This document shows positions 25,875-35,473 of a stretch of 64,000 bases of DNA, piece by piece. Under the pieces are notes generated by a model. The model was given only the letters and a program-made list of their open reading frames with translations. It ran no database searches and was not told where the DNA came from. Origin of the DNA: Streptomyces malachitofuscus (GTDB lineage: Bacteria; Actinomycetota; Actinomycetes; Streptomycetales; Streptomycetaceae). Made by a program: the position numbers and the translations under genes. Every line of letters starts with the position of its first letter. Within the stretch, counting starts at the first letter, position 1. The stretch is from the NCBI RefSeq assembly GCF_014650055.1, contig NZ_BMUF01000008.1, positions 186,001 through 250,000 on the forward strand. Reading direction: 5' to 3'.

Positions 25875-26968
25875 AACTTCCGGGCCAGGACGCCATCGCT
25901 CGCCAGGCGGACGAACATCTGGTGACCCATCGGGTGAAACTCCCGAGGAAAATGGTGGAACATCCGATCCGCCAGGTCACCAAGCGGTTGTCGATTGCCC
26001 TGCTGGTGCTCGTCGTGACGGCGCTCGTCGTGTACGCCGACCACGAGGGCTACAACGACAACTCCGACGGGTCCCTCGATCTCCTCGACGCCTTCTACTA
26101 TGCGACCGTCACCCTCTCCACCACCGGGTACGGCGACATCACGCCGGTCAGTGACGGGGCCCGGCTCACCAATATCTTCGTCATCACGCCGCTGCGCGTG
26201 CTGTTCCTGATCATCCTGGTCGGCACCACCCTTGAGGCCCTCACCGAACGCACCCGGGAGGAGTGGCGACTGAACCGCTGGAGGTCCACGTTGCGCGATC
26301 ACACCGTTGTCGTCGGGTTCGGCACCAAGGGCAGGTCGGCGATCAAGACGGTCTGCGCGACGGGGCTGCGCAAGGAGCAGGTCGTCGTGGTCGATCCCAG
26401 CGCCAAGGCGATCGAGGCCGCCACGGCGGACGGCTTCGCGGGCGTCATAGGGGATGCCACCAGGAGCGAGGTGCTGAAGCGGGCCGAACTGCAGCGGGCC
26501 CGGCAGATCATCATCGCGACGCAGCGCGACGACACGGCCGTCCTGGTGACGCTGACGGCTCGGCAGCTCAACCGGGGCGCGAAGATCGTCGCCGCGGTGC
26601 GCGAGGAGGAGAACGCCCCGCTGCTGAAGCAGTCGGGTGCCGACGCGGTCATCACCAGCGCCAGCGCGGCCGGGCGGCTGCTCGGGCTGTCGGTGCTGAG
26701 CCCCTCGGCCGGCATGGTCATGGAGGACCTCATCCAGCAGGGGACCGGTCTCGACATGGTGGAGCGGCCGGTCATAAAGGCAGAGGTGGGGAAGACCCCG
26801 CGCGAGACGAACGACCTGGTGGTGAGCGTCGTTCGCGGGCACCGGGTGCTCGGCTACGACGACCCGGACGTCGGGACGCTGGAGTTGACGGACCGGCTGA
26901 TCACGATCGTGCGGGCGACGCCGGGCACACAGGTCGCCCCGGACATCCGCCCGCTTCCCCGGGGCTGA
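25862..26968 (+). CDS. potassium channel with RCK (TrkA-N) domain
   Basis: About 368 residues. Two membrane helices flank a pore loop with the K+ selectivity filter TTGYGD at residues 87-92, followed by a TrkA-N/RCK Rossmann domain (VVVGFGTKGRSA) and a TrkA-C-like end. Such channels conduct K+ and are gated by nucleotides or ions bound to the RCK ring. The start is uncertain: GTG 25862 and GTG 25871 overlap moeA, and ATG 25952 follows GAGGAAA. The parS site lies over the two early starts. Confidence 0.88.
   Translation: MFHVKLPGQDAIARQADEHLVTHRVKLPRKMVEHPIRQVTKRLSIALLVLVVTALVVYADHEGYNDNSDGSLDLLDAFYYATVTLSTTGYGDITPVSDGARLTNIFVITPLRVLFLIILVGTTLEALTERTREEWRLNRWRSTLRDHTVVVGFGTKGRSAIKTVCATGLRKEQVVVVDPSAKAIEAATADGFAGVIGDATRSEVLKRAELQRARQIIIATQRDDTAVLVTLTARQLNRGAKIVAAVREEENAPLLKQSGADAVITSASAAGRLLGLSVLSPSAGMVMEDLIQQGTGLDMVERPVIKAEVGKTPRETNDLVVSVVRGHRVLGYDDPDVGTLELTDRLITIVRATPGTQVAPDIRPLPRG
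25863..25878. promoter_or_regulatory. parS-like ParB binding site
   Basis: TGTTTCACGTGAAACT matches the 16-bp parS consensus TGTTTCACGTGAAACA at 15 positions, with a perfect 14-bp palindrome inside. In Streptomyces ParB loads on many such sites clustered around oriC. The site is inside the moeA/channel gene overlap. No second copy was seen in the window. Confidence 0.8.
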
Positions 26969-26976
26969 ACCGCTGA

Positions 26977-27022
26977 CTCGTGGCCCGGCCCGGCCTCCCC
27001 CTCGTGGCCCGGCCCGGCCTCC
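26977..27022 (+). repeat. Tandem 22-bp duplication
   Basis: CTCGTGGCCCGGCCCGGCCT followed by CC occurs at 26977-26998 and again at 27001-27022 (24-bp period) in the gap between the channel gene and the convergent ABC permease. It reaches the last base of the permease stop codon. It looks like replication slippage. Confidence 0.7.
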
Positions 27023-27870
27023 TACTTCCGGTTGTACAGCCGCATCGTGATCGGTCCGAAGACCACCACGAACAGTCCGGCCCAGCCCAGCGTCCAGGCG
27101 ATCTCGTCGGCCGGCCAGTCGCCGGCCATCAGCCCCCGCACCGCGGACGCGAGGTGGGTGACGGGGCTGTTGTTGACGAAGGCCTGGAGCCAGCCCGGCA
27201 TGGTGCGCGGGTCGACGAAGACGTTGGACAGGAAGGTGAGCGGGAAGATCACCATCATGCTGACGCCCATCACCGACTTCTCGGTGCGCAGCAGCAGCCC
27301 GAACATCGTCCAGATCCACGAGAAGGCGAACGAGAACAGCACCAGCAGCGCGATCCCGGCGAGCACGCCCACCACTCCGCCGTCGGCGCGGTAGCCGAGG
27401 ATCATGCCGACGGTCAGCATCACGAGCGACGCCAGGGTGTAGCGCAGGGCGTCGCCGAGCAGATAGCCGACCATGGTCGACGGCCGCCAGATCGGCAGGC
27501 TGCGGAACCGGTCGAAGACACCCTTCTCGATGTCCGTGTTGACCGAGACGCCGGTGTACATCGTGATCATCACGACCGACATCACCAGGATGCCCGGCAG
27601 CAGGAACTGGATGTACTCCTTCGGCGATCCGGCCAGCGCCCCGCCGAACAGGTACGTGTACATCAGCACCATCATGATCGGGAACGCCGTGACGTCGAAG
27701 AGCTGCTCCGGCACGTGCTTGATCTTGAGGATGGCGCGCCAGCCGAAGGTCAGCGAGGCCGACCAGGCGCTCGGCCGCGGCGGTCGCTCCTTGGCGACGA
27801 GCAGGTCGGCCAGGGAATCGGTGCGCACCGGGGCGAGCTCGCTGCTCTCGGTGGTGGTCGTGGTGCTCAT
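27022..27870 (-). CDS. ABC-2 type permease, DrrB-like
   Basis: 282 residues with six predicted hydrophobic helices between about residues 55 and 275 and the ABC-2 family pattern ([29 protein letters not shown]). The DrrB-like partner of the ATPase upstream, together forming an exporter of drugs or lipids; the substrate is unknown. ATG 27870 overlaps the ATPase stop (ATGA). Confidence 0.9.
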   Translation of the reverse strand: MSTTTTTESSELAPVRTDSLADLLVAKERPPRPSAWSASLTFGWRAILKIKHVPEQLFDVTAFPIMMVLMYTYLFGGALAGSPKEYIQFLLPGILVMSVVMITMYTGVSVNTDIEKGVFDRFRSLPIWRPSTMVGYLLGDALRYTLASLVMLTVGMILGYRADGGVVGVLAGIALLVLFSFAFSWIWTMFGLLLRTEKSVMGVSMMVIFPLTFLSNVFVDPRTMPGWLQAFVNNSPVTHLASAVRGLMAGDWPADEIAWTLGWAGLFVVVFGPITMRLYNRK

Positions 27871-28895
27871 GCCGCCACCTCGTCCTTCGGGTCGTGGGCG
27901 TTGTCGGATCCGGACTGGGGCTGCTGGGTGTCGTGGCCGGTGAGGGCCAGGAACACCTCGTCCAGGCTGGGCTGACCGAGTGAGAAGTTGTCGACGGTGA
28001 TGCCGGCGCGGGCCAGCTCGTTCAGCGCGCGGGCGGCCTGCTCGGCGGCGGTGTCGTCGCTCGCCGCCGTGGTGAGCCGGGCGGTGAGCGCCACCGGGTC
28101 GGGCTCGGTCTGCACCTGGGCGTCGAGCGCCCGGCGCAGCAGGTCCGCGGCGAGCGGCCGCCGGTCGGCGTCCCGCAGCCGCAGATGGACGGACCCGGCA
28201 CCGACGGACGCCTTCAGCTCGCCCTTGGTGCCCTCGGCGATCACCTTGCCGCGGTCGATGACGGCGATCCGGGACGCCAGCTGGTCGGCCTCGTCCAGGT
28301 ACTGCGTGGTCAGCAGCACCGTCGTGCCCTGGGCGACGACCGCGCGCACGATGTCCCACACCTGGTTGCGGCTGCGCGGGTCCAGACCGGTGGTCGGCTC
28401 GTCGAGGAACAGCAGGTCGGGGGTGCTGAGGATGGACGCGGCGATGTCGATACGGCGCCGCATGCCGCCCGAGTAGTGCTTGACCTGCTTCCCGGCCGCC
28501 TCGGTGAGGCCGAACGCCTCCAGCAGCTGGGCGGCCCGGGTGCGGGCGGCGGGCTTGCGGTGGCCGAGGAGCCGGGCCAGCAGCACCAGGTTCTCCGTGC
28601 CGGTGAGGTCCTCGTCCACCGAGGCGTACTGGCCGGTGAGGCTCACCCGGCCGCGCACCTCGTCGGCCTCGCGGACGACGTCGTGACCGAAGACGCGGGC
28701 TTCGCCGCCGTCCGGCCGCAGGAGGGTGGCGAGCATCTTCACGGTGGTGGTCTTTCCGGCGCCGTTCGGTCCGAGGACGCCGTACACCGTGCCGGCCGGC
28801 ACGGTCAGGTCGACCCCGTCGACGGCCCGTGTCTCACCGAAGGTTTTGACCAGGCCCACGGTCTCGATCGCCGGGCCGGACGATTGGGTGCTCAT
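27867..28895 (-). CDS. ABC transporter ATP-binding protein, DrrA-like
   Basis: 342 residues. Walker [12 protein letters not shown]-loop [13 protein letters not shown], signature HYSGGMRRR, Walker [13 protein letters not shown], and a C-terminal DrrA-type regulatory domain (residues 230-325, ending [12 protein letters not shown]). ATG 28895 is chosen because the frame to 28943 lacks coding character. It drives the permease encoded next to it. Confidence 0.92.
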   Translation of the reverse strand: MSTQSSGPAIETVGLVKTFGETRAVDGVDLTVPAGTVYGVLGPNGAGKTTTVKMLATLLRPDGGEARVFGHDVVREADEVRGRVSLTGQYASVDEDLTGTENLVLLARLLGHRKPAARTRAAQLLEAFGLTEAAGKQVKHYSGGMRRRIDIAASILSTPDLLFLDEPTTGLDPRSRNQVWDIVRAVVAQGTTVLLTTQYLDEADQLASRIAVIDRGKVIAEGTKGELKASVGAGSVHLRLRDADRRPLAADLLRRALDAQVQTEPDPVALTARLTTAASDDTAAEQAARALNELARAGITVDNFSLGQPSLDEVFLALTGHDTQQPQSGSDNAHDPKDEVAA

Positions 28896-29026
28896 GCTTC
28901 GGGTCCTTCCGCGTGCTTGGGCTACGCAGGGAGAGACCCTCACGGTCGCGCAAACTCATCGGTCGCGCACATGGTTTTCCGTCGGTCGCACGCCTGGGCC
29001 CGTGGCTCCGGGAGTACCGTCCCCTC

Positions 29027-30010
29027 ATGCATGCGATCACGATTCCCGAACCCGGTGGGCCCGAGGCGCTGGTGTGGGACGAGGTCCCCGATCCCGTGGC
29101 AGGCGAGGGCGAGGTCCTGGTCGAGGTGGTGGCCGGGGCGGTCAACCGGGCCGACATCCTCCAGCGGCAGGGCTTCTACAACCCCCCGCTGGGCTCCTCC
29201 CCCTATCCCGGCCTGGAGTGTTCCGGGCGGATCGCCGCGCTCGGTCCCGGGGTGAGCGGATGGGCCGTCGGCGACGAGGTCTGCGCGCTGCTCGCGGGCG
29301 GCGGCTACGCCGAGAAGGTCGCGGTGCCCGTCGGGCAGCTGCTGCCGGTCCCGCAGGGACTCACCGTCGACCAGGCGGCGGCGCTCCCGGAGGTCGTCTG
29401 CACGGTCTGGTCGAACGTCTTCATGGTCGCCCACCTGCGCCCGGGCGAGACCTTCCTCGTGCACGGCGGCTCCAGCGGCATCGGCACCATGGCGATCCAG
29501 CTCGCCAAGGCCGTCGGCGCGAAGGTGGCCGTCACCGCGGGCAGCAAGGAGAAGCTGGAGCGGTGCGCCGAGCTCGGCGCCGACATCCTGATCAACTACC
29601 GCGAGCAGGACTTCGTCGCCGAGGTGAAGCAGGCCACCGACGGCGCGGGCGCGGACGTCATCCTGGACAACATGGGCGCCAAGTACCTGGACCGCAATGT
29701 CCAGGCCCTCGCCGTGAACGGCCGGCTGGCGATCATCGGCATGCAGGGCGGTGTCAAGGGCGAGCTGAACATCGGCGCCCTCCTCGGCAAGCGCGCCGCC
29801 ATCAGCGCGACCTCGCTGCGGGCCCGGCCGCTGGAGGAGAAGGCGGCGATCGTGGCCGCCGTACGGGAACACGTCTGGCCGCTCGTCACCAGTGGCCATG
29901 TGCGTCCCGTGATCGACCGCGAGATCCCGATGCCGGACGCGGCCGCCGCGCACCGTGTGCTGGAGGACAGCGGCCACATCGGCAAGGTCCTGCTGGTCAC
30001 ACCGAGCTGA
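29027..30010 (+). CDS. NAD(P)H quinone oxidoreductase (zeta-crystallin type)
   Basis: 327-residue medium-chain dehydrogenase without the catalytic zinc ligands. It contains NRADILQRQGFYNPP, the quinone oxidoreductase core and the NADPH-binding HGGSSGIGTMAIQLA. Probably a one- or two-electron quinone reductase. ATG 29027 lies 12 bases after GGGAG and just after a TACCGT -10-like box. Divergent from the ABC exporter. Confidence 0.9.
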   Translation: MHAITIPEPGGPEALVWDEVPDPVAGEGEVLVEVVAGAVNRADILQRQGFYNPPLGSSPYPGLECSGRIAALGPGVSGWAVGDEVCALLAGGGYAEKVAVPVGQLLPVPQGLTVDQAAALPEVVCTVWSNVFMVAHLRPGETFLVHGGSSGIGTMAIQLAKAVGAKVAVTAGSKEKLERCAELGADILINYREQDFVAEVKQATDGAGADVILDNMGAKYLDRNVQALAVNGRLAIIGMQGGVKGELNIGALLGKRAAISATSLRARPLEEKAAIVAAVREHVWPLVTSGHVRPVIDREIPMPDAAAAHRVLEDSGHIGKVLLVTPS

Positions 30011-30043
30011 ACCGGCCGGGGCACCCGGGGGTCCCGCCGGTCC

Positions 30044-30661
30044 TCAGCCCGACGCCTGGCGCATGCGCAGGGCGACGAAGGCGAGGCCGAAGCCGAGGCC
30101 GATGAGCACCAGCCCGCTGCCGAGCGGAAGGATGCGCAGGACGGGCTCGGTGCTCGCGACCGTGTTGGGCGCCGCCGTGGGCGAGGTCGCCGAGGGCACC
30201 GGGACCGCCTCCTGGGACGCAGGCGTGTCGTCCACGGGCGCCCGGGACACGGCCTCCTCGCTGCCCGGACGCGGCCCGTCCGGCCGATCGGCCCGGCCGT
30301 CGGCGCCCGCGCCCTCGTCCCGCGCCTCGCCCCGCTGCTCCCGCCCGCGCGGCCCGGCGTCCCGCGACTCCTCGGCCCACTCGGGCCGACCGGGCCGCTC
30401 CCTGCCCTCGCCCGGCCGGTTCCCTGCCCGCGACGGCTGCCCGGAGGGCGACGACGAGGGCCGGGCCGAGGACGACGAGGACGACGAGGGCGCGGACGGG
30501 GCCGAGGGAGAACGGGACGCGGGCTCGCCCCCCACCTTCGACGCCCCGTACGCGGCCGCCACCGCCGTACCGGAGGCCCCCGCGGCGGGGCCGCAGGGCA
30601 GCACCGCCGCCCCCGCCCCCAGAACAACCGCCGCCCCCATTACACGCAGCCATGGAGTCAC
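30044..30661 (-). CDS. putative cell-surface protein with signal sequence and C-terminal anchor
   Basis: 205 residues. N-terminal hydrophobic stretch ending in Ala-rich sequence (possible signal peptide, residues 8-35), then a long low-complexity Ser/Pro/Gly/Arg-rich segment (about 40-165), then a transmembrane helix at the C-terminus (ILPLGSGLVLIGLGFGLAFV) followed by a short basic tail. The layout is that of a tethered surface or spacer protein. No family recognised. GTG 30661 follows GGGAGGT. Confidence 0.65.
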   Translation of the reverse strand: MTPWLRVMGAAVVLGAGAAVLPCGPAAGASGTAVAAAYGASKVGGEPASRSPSAPSAPSSSSSSSARPSSSPSGQPSRAGNRPGEGRERPGRPEWAEESRDAGPRGREQRGEARDEGAGADGRADRPDGPRPGSEEAVSRAPVDDTPASQEAVPVPSATSPTAAPNTVASTEPVLRILPLGSGLVLIGLGFGLAFVALRMRQASG

Positions 30662-30850
30662 GACCGTGACCTCCCGCGCCGGCCGGTGCTCGGTCACACC
30701 GTCGGCAAGATGGGCCGGATGGACGCCCAACAGCCTCGCACTCCGGAACGATCCCGGCATTCCGGATACCGCCGTCGGGTGGATCCGCGACGGCCGCCGC
30801 TTCCGGGGGCGCCGCCCAGGCGGACTTCGGGTGTGCGCGACAATGAAGGC

Positions 30851-31393
30851 ATGGAGATGCCGAGGAACGAACGGTCGCCGGAGAATCCGCAGATCCTGGT
30901 CGTCGGCCAGGACGGCATGGCGCTCAGCGGCGGCAGCGGAGACGAGGACTCCCGCGAGACCCCGGTGACGGAACAGGTCGAACAGCCGGCGAAGGTCATG
31001 CGGATCGGCAGCATGATCAAGCAGCTGCTGGAGGAGGTGCGAGCGGCTCCTCTGGACGAGGCGAGCCGGGCCCGGCTCAAGGAGATCCACGCCAGCTCGG
31101 TGAAGGAGCTGGAGGACGGTCTGGCCCCGGAGCTGGTCGAGGAGCTGGAGCGGCTGTCCCTGCCCTTCACGGACGAGGCCACCCCGAGCGACGCCGAACT
31201 GCGGATCGCGCAGGCCCAGTTGGTGGGCTGGCTGGAGGGCCTCTTCCACGGCATCCAGACCACGCTCTTCGCCCAGCAGATGGCGGCGCGCGCCCAGCTG
31301 GAGCAGATGCGCCGCGCCCTCCCCCCGGGGGTCGGCGACGGCGGTCAGGAGGACCCTCACCTGGGCGGCCGCTCCGGCGGCCCGTACCTGTAA
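30851..31393 (+). CDS. bpa: bacterial proteasome activator Bpa (PafE)
   Basis: 180 residues. The conserved N-terminus (NPQILVVGQDGMAL) and the four-helix core (RIGSMIKQLLEEVRAAPLDE, QAQLVGWLEGLFHGIQ) identify the Bpa/PafE family, an ATP-independent ring that opens the 20S proteasome gate for unfolded substrates. The C-terminus ends GGPYL; the penultimate Tyr-Leu pair corresponds to the GQYL docking tail of the mycobacterial protein, with Pro in place of Gln. ATG 30851 fits the conserved start. Confidence 0.88.
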   Translation: MEMPRNERSPENPQILVVGQDGMALSGGSGDEDSRETPVTEQVEQPAKVMRIGSMIKQLLEEVRAAPLDEASRARLKEIHASSVKELEDGLAPELVEELERLSLPFTDEATPSDAELRIAQAQLVGWLEGLFHGIQTTLFAQQMAARAQLEQMRRALPPGVGDGGQEDPHLGGRSGGPYL

Positions 31394-31421
31394 CCGTCCC
31401 ACCGTCCCTGCCCGAACGGCA

Positions 31422-31456
31422 CGAAGGGGCCCGGCAGCCGATGCCGGGCCCCTTCG
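31422..31456. terminator. Bidirectional hairpin terminator
   Basis: CGAAGGGGCCCGGCA (31422-31436) pairs perfectly with TGCCGGGCCCCTTCG (31442-31456) around a five-base loop. It lies between the convergent bpa and kinase genes and can serve both. Confidence 0.85.
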
Positions 31457-31477
31457 CCGTGTCGCGAACCGCGGGGG

Positions 31478-33130
31478 TCAGGACGGAGGATTGCCCGTGG
31501 AGACCTTGAGGGTGATCTCCGGCATGTCCTCGGGGTCGACGTCCGTGCCCGCCGGCGGGAACTGCTCCCGGACGGAACCCTCGCCGTAGGTGTTCTCATC
31601 CACGTTGACGATCTTGAAGTCGCCCCAGCCCGCGGCCTGGAAGCACTCCTTCACCGATCCGATGTACTTGAACTTGAAGTTGGGCAGCCGGATCTTCTCG
31701 GGGTCGTTGTACGACTCCTGCGGCTCCTCGCACTCTTCCTTGTCGATCGTCTTCGAGGTGTCCGGTCCGCGGTAGCCCGCCGCCTTGCTCGGCGACGCGG
31801 ACGCCGACGCGGAGCCGCTGTTGCCCCCGCCGGCCTGCGGGTCCTCCTCGCCGCCGCCGTTCATCAGCAGCGCGGCGACCAGGCCGCCGACGGCCAGGAC
31901 CGAGACGGCGATGGAACCGATGATCACCGGCTTGTTCCGGCCGCCGCCCCCCGAGCCGCCCGTCCCGGACGTCTGTGGCGTGATGTTGTACGGCGGCGGG
32001 GTCGACGCGCCCTGCTGCGCCGAGTACGCCGACGGGGCGGGTGTCTGGTAGCCCCCCTGCTGCGGATATCCGTACGACGGGGCCGGGGCCGGCGTGCCGT
32101 ACGGGTTCGGCGGCGGGGTCGGCTGGTACGGCGTCTGCACGTGGCCCGTGGGCGCCGGGGTCGCCTGGTCGACCGGCGGGAACACCGCCGAGCCGACGCC
32201 CGCGCCGCTCTGCCCCTGCGCGCCGGGCACGATGCTCGGCGGGGCCGGCTGGAAGGACTGCGCCACCCGCAGGCACTCCCCACGCATGGCCTCCGCGCTG
32301 GGGAAGCGCTCGTTCGGGTTCTTCCGCAGCGCCCGGGCGATCAGCGCGTCGACGGCCGGCGGCAGCGAACGGTTGATCGAGGACGCGGTCGGCGGCTCCT
32401 CCTGGACGTGCGCGTAGGCGATGGCCAGCGGCGAGTCCGCCTCGAACGGCAGCCGCCCGGTGACCAGCTGGAACAGCATGATGCCGACCGAGTACAGGTC
32501 GGAGCGCGCGTCGACGCCCCGGCCGAGCGCCTGCTCCGGCGAGAGGTACTGCGGGGTGCCGACGACCATGCCGGTCTGCGTCATCGACGTCACACCGGAC
32601 TGCATGGCGCGGGCGATGCCGAAGTCCATCACCTTGACCACGCCGCGCTTGGTCATCATCACGTTGCCCGGCTTGATGTCCCGGTGGACCAGCCCCATCT
32701 CGTGGCTGATCTCCAGCGCCGCCAGCACGTCCGCGGTGACCTTGAGGGCCTTGTCGGCGGGCATCGCGCCCTGCTGCCGGATGTCCTCGTCGAGCACGGA
32801 GCCCAGCGGGCGGCCCTCGACGTACTCCATGACGATGTACGGCGTCGTCATGCCGTCCAGATCGTCCTCGCCGGTGTCGAAGACCGACACGATGTTGGTG
32901 TGCGTGAGTTTCGCCACGGACTGGGCCTCGCGGCGGAAGCGCTCACGGAACGCCTGCTCCCGGCCGAGTTCCGTGTGCAACGTCTTGATGGCGACCTGAC
33001 GGTCGAGCACGCTGTCGTAGGCGAGGTGCACCGACGCCATTCCGCCCTGGCCGAGCAGGTCCCGCAGTTGGTACCGTCCACCGGCGAGCGCCCGCCCCGC
33101 GTACTGGCCCTGTGCGCCGTCCTGGCTCAT
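31478..33130 (-). CDS. Ser/Thr protein kinase with PASTA-like extracellular domain
   Basis: 550 residues. Cytosolic kinase domain (20-285) with the glycine loop GQGGMASV, VAIK lysine, catalytic HRDIKPGN and DFG, and an activation loop with TSMTQTGMVVGTPQY. A Pro/Tyr/Gln-rich linker precedes one membrane helix (about 398-420). The outside part ends with a PASTA-like domain (from IRLPNFKFKYIG). PknB-type kinases sense muropeptides or cell wall stress. Divergent from the second kinase at 33489. Confidence 0.92.
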   Translation of the reverse strand: MSQDGAQGQYAGRALAGGRYQLRDLLGQGGMASVHLAYDSVLDRQVAIKTLHTELGREQAFRERFRREAQSVAKLTHTNIVSVFDTGEDDLDGMTTPYIVMEYVEGRPLGSVLDEDIRQQGAMPADKALKVTADVLAALEISHEMGLVHRDIKPGNVMMTKRGVVKVMDFGIARAMQSGVTSMTQTGMVVGTPQYLSPEQALGRGVDARSDLYSVGIMLFQLVTGRLPFEADSPLAIAYAHVQEEPPTASSINRSLPPAVDALIARALRKNPNERFPSAEAMRGECLRVAQSFQPAPPSIVPGAQGQSGAGVGSAVFPPVDQATPAPTGHVQTPYQPTPPPNPYGTPAPAPSYGYPQQGGYQTPAPSAYSAQQGASTPPPYNITPQTSGTGGSGGGGRNKPVIIGSIAVSVLAVGGLVAALLMNGGGEEDPQAGGGNSGSASASASPSKAAGYRGPDTSKTIDKEECEEPQESYNDPEKIRLPNFKFKYIGSVKECFQAAGWGDFKIVNVDENTYGEGSVREQFPPAGTDVDPEDMPEITLKVSTGNPPS

Positions 33131-33488
33131 GTTCCGCGTCCCCCGTAGCCTCTCCGGCGCCGCCGTCGGTGGCTGCTTCGTCGACTGTTTCGTCGTAGAT
33201 CCAATGTGCTATTCCCGGCCAAGTCTGCCCCAGGCCACTGACACGTCAAGCGCGGTGCCCGTTCCGTGACCGTACGCGAAAGAAGCGTCGCGGAAGCGTT
33301 ACAGCGGCCGTACGACCGGTACACCGAATTTGCACGACAGTACGGACTGCGGGTTTCATGACCGGTCCGTCTCGTGCCGGTCCCGGCAGCCCGTCCCGGA
33401 CCAGAGCCGTGTGCAAAGGCTGTAGCGTGGCCGACGGAGACCGTAACAACACCGCGCGCACCGCGGGCAGAAACGACGGCGAGGACTG
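33131..33488. promoter_or_regulatory. Divergent kinase promoter region (358 bp)
   Basis: No gene is visible here. The region must hold promoters for both kinases. On the plus strand a TAGCGT -10-like box is at 33423-33428, about 60 bp before the ATG at 33489, whose ribosome site is in the GGCGAGGA stretch. No clear operator or hairpin stands out. Confidence 0.4.
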
Positions 33489-35090
33489 ATGGCACAGCAG
33501 CAGCGCGCTCAGGGCCCGTCCGACCCCGAGGCGACTGGCGGCGGCATGTCGGACGCGCCGGACAACTGGGGCAACGGCGGGCTCGTCGGCGACGGCCGGT
33601 ACCGGCTGACCCGCAGACTCGGCCGGGGCGGCATGGCCGAGGTGTTCGCCGCCGAGGACGTACGCCTCGGCCGCACCGTCGCCGTGAAGCTGCTGCGCTC
33701 CGACCTCGCCGAGGACCCGGTGGCCAAGGCCCGCTTCACGCGCGAGGCGCAGTCGGTGGCCGGCCTCAACCACCACGCCATCGTCGCCGTGTACGACTCC
33801 GGCGAGGACGTCATCGGCGGCCAGCCGGTGCCGTACATCGTGATGGAGATCGTCGAGGGACGCACCATCCGCGACCTCCTGATGAACGCCGAGGCCCCCG
33901 GCCCCGAGCAGGCGCTGATCATCGTCTCCGGTGTCCTGGAGGCCCTCGCCTACTCGCACCAGCACGGCATCGTGCACCGCGACATCAAGCCCGCCAACGT
34001 CATCATCACCAACAACGGCGCCGTCAAGGTGATGGACTTCGGCATCGCCCGCGCGCTGCACGGCGCGTCCACGACGATGACGCAGACCGGCATGGTCATG
34101 GGCACCCCGCAGTACCTCTCCCCGGAGCAGGCGCTCGGCAAGGCCGTCGACCACCGCTCCGACCTGTACGCCACCGGCTGCCTGATGTACGAACTTCTGG
34201 CGCTGCGGCCCCCGTTCACCGGTGAGACGCCGCTGTCGGTGGTCTACCAGCACGTCCAGGACATCCCCACGCCCCCGTCGGAGGCCTCCGACGCCTGCCC
34301 GCCGGAGCTGGACGGGCTGGTCATGCGCTCCCTCGCCAAGGAGCCCGACGACCGCTTCCAGACGGCCGAGGAGATGCGCGGGCTGGTCCAGTACGCGCTG
34401 CAGATGCTCTACGACCAGGGCGGCCACACCGGCACCTGGAACACCGGCCCGGTGGACATGCACGAGGGCCCGCCCACCCCGGCGGCCGGCTTCGCGGGGA
34501 CGGCCGTGCTGCCGCACCCGGACGCCGCCGGTACGACGGCGATCCCGCAGCCGATCCTGCCCGGCGGGTACGGCGGCGGTGACGACGGTGGCTTCGAGGG
34601 CAACGGCAACCGGGGCAGCGGACGCGGCAAGCTGTGGATCCTCGCGGTGCTCGCGGTGATCGCCGTCGCGGCCGGGGTCGCGCTGGCGCTCAACAACGGC
34701 GGCGGGGGCGGAGGCGGCGGCACGACCGACAAGTCGCCGTCCGTGACGCAGACCACCGAGGACGAGAAGGCCAGCGAGTCGCCGAGCGACGAGACGACCG
34801 AGGAGACGACCGACCCCGGTACGGACCCCGGTACCGGCTCGGGCGGCAACGGCGACTGGACGCCGTCGGAGACGCCGTCGGAGACGCCGACCGAGACGGA
34901 GACGGAGGACCCGTCGGGTGAGCCGACGGGCGGTGAGCCGACGGATGGCGAGCCTTCGACGCCGACGGACCCCGAGACCGAGGAGCCCCCGGTCACCCCG
35001 CCCGTGACGCCGCCCACCGGTGGCACCGAGGGCGGCGAGAACGGCGGCGCGGACGGCGGCGTCGACGGAGGGGCCGACGGCGGCGCGTAG
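33489..35090 (+). CDS. Ser/Thr protein kinase with low-complexity extracellular tail
   Basis: 533 residues. Kinase domain about 35-305 with GRGGMAEV, VAVK, HRDIKPANV and DFG, and the activation loop TTMTQTGMVMGTPQY nearly identical to that of the neighbour. One membrane helix (about 380-400, LWILAVLAVIAVAAGVALAL) is followed by a Thr/Glu/Pro/Gly-rich tail of some 130 residues without PASTA domains. The tail probably extends into the wall; what it senses is unknown. The similarity of the two kinase domains suggests duplication. Confidence 0.92.
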   Translation: MAQQQRAQGPSDPEATGGGMSDAPDNWGNGGLVGDGRYRLTRRLGRGGMAEVFAAEDVRLGRTVAVKLLRSDLAEDPVAKARFTREAQSVAGLNHHAIVAVYDSGEDVIGGQPVPYIVMEIVEGRTIRDLLMNAEAPGPEQALIIVSGVLEALAYSHQHGIVHRDIKPANVIITNNGAVKVMDFGIARALHGASTTMTQTGMVMGTPQYLSPEQALGKAVDHRSDLYATGCLMYELLALRPPFTGETPLSVVYQHVQDIPTPPSEASDACPPELDGLVMRSLAKEPDDRFQTAEEMRGLVQYALQMLYDQGGHTGTWNTGPVDMHEGPPTPAAGFAGTAVLPHPDAAGTTAIPQPILPGGYGGGDDGGFEGNGNRGSGRGKLWILAVLAVIAVAAGVALALNNGGGGGGGGTTDKSPSVTQTTEDEKASESPSDETTEETTDPGTDPGTGSGGNGDWTPSETPSETPTETETEDPSGEPTGGEPTDGEPSTPTDPETEEPPVTPPVTPPTGGTEGGENGGADGGVDGGADGGA

Positions 35091-35473
35091 GCGCCGCGGT
35101 ACCGGTGCCGTCCCGCTCCGTACACCCTGTGCCACCCCGTGCGGCACGCCGTGCCGTCACTGAAGTCGACCCTTCCCGTGCCCGGGGTGGCCGGGATAAC
35201 GTGCCGTTGCTCCGGCCTCCTGCAAGGCTGTGACCAGCACGCCGTCAGGGCCTACCCCGATTTACTTGGAAATCCAAGCAAAATCGCAGGTCAGAGGGGT
35301 TTCACAGAAATGTGGAGCACTGGGTACCGTGCCTCTTGCAGGGCGCTCGCCGGGGCACCTGTCACGCCTGTTCCCGGCCGAGTGGCACCCACCCCGTGCC
35401 CGGTGGTCGAGAAGCAGGTGAGCCGCACTGGCCTGCCGGCAACCCCGGGGGCCGGACCGACGGAGGAGCACAC
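35091..35473. promoter_or_regulatory. Upstream region of the second bkd operon (383 bp)
   Basis: No gene is visible. The region is locally AT-richer around 35255-35320 and contains the inverted repeat CTTGGAAATCCAAG at 35265-35278, whose arms CTTGG and CCAAG make a plausible operator. GGAGGAG at 35462-35468 is the ribosome site for the E1 alpha GTG start. Confidence 0.5.
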
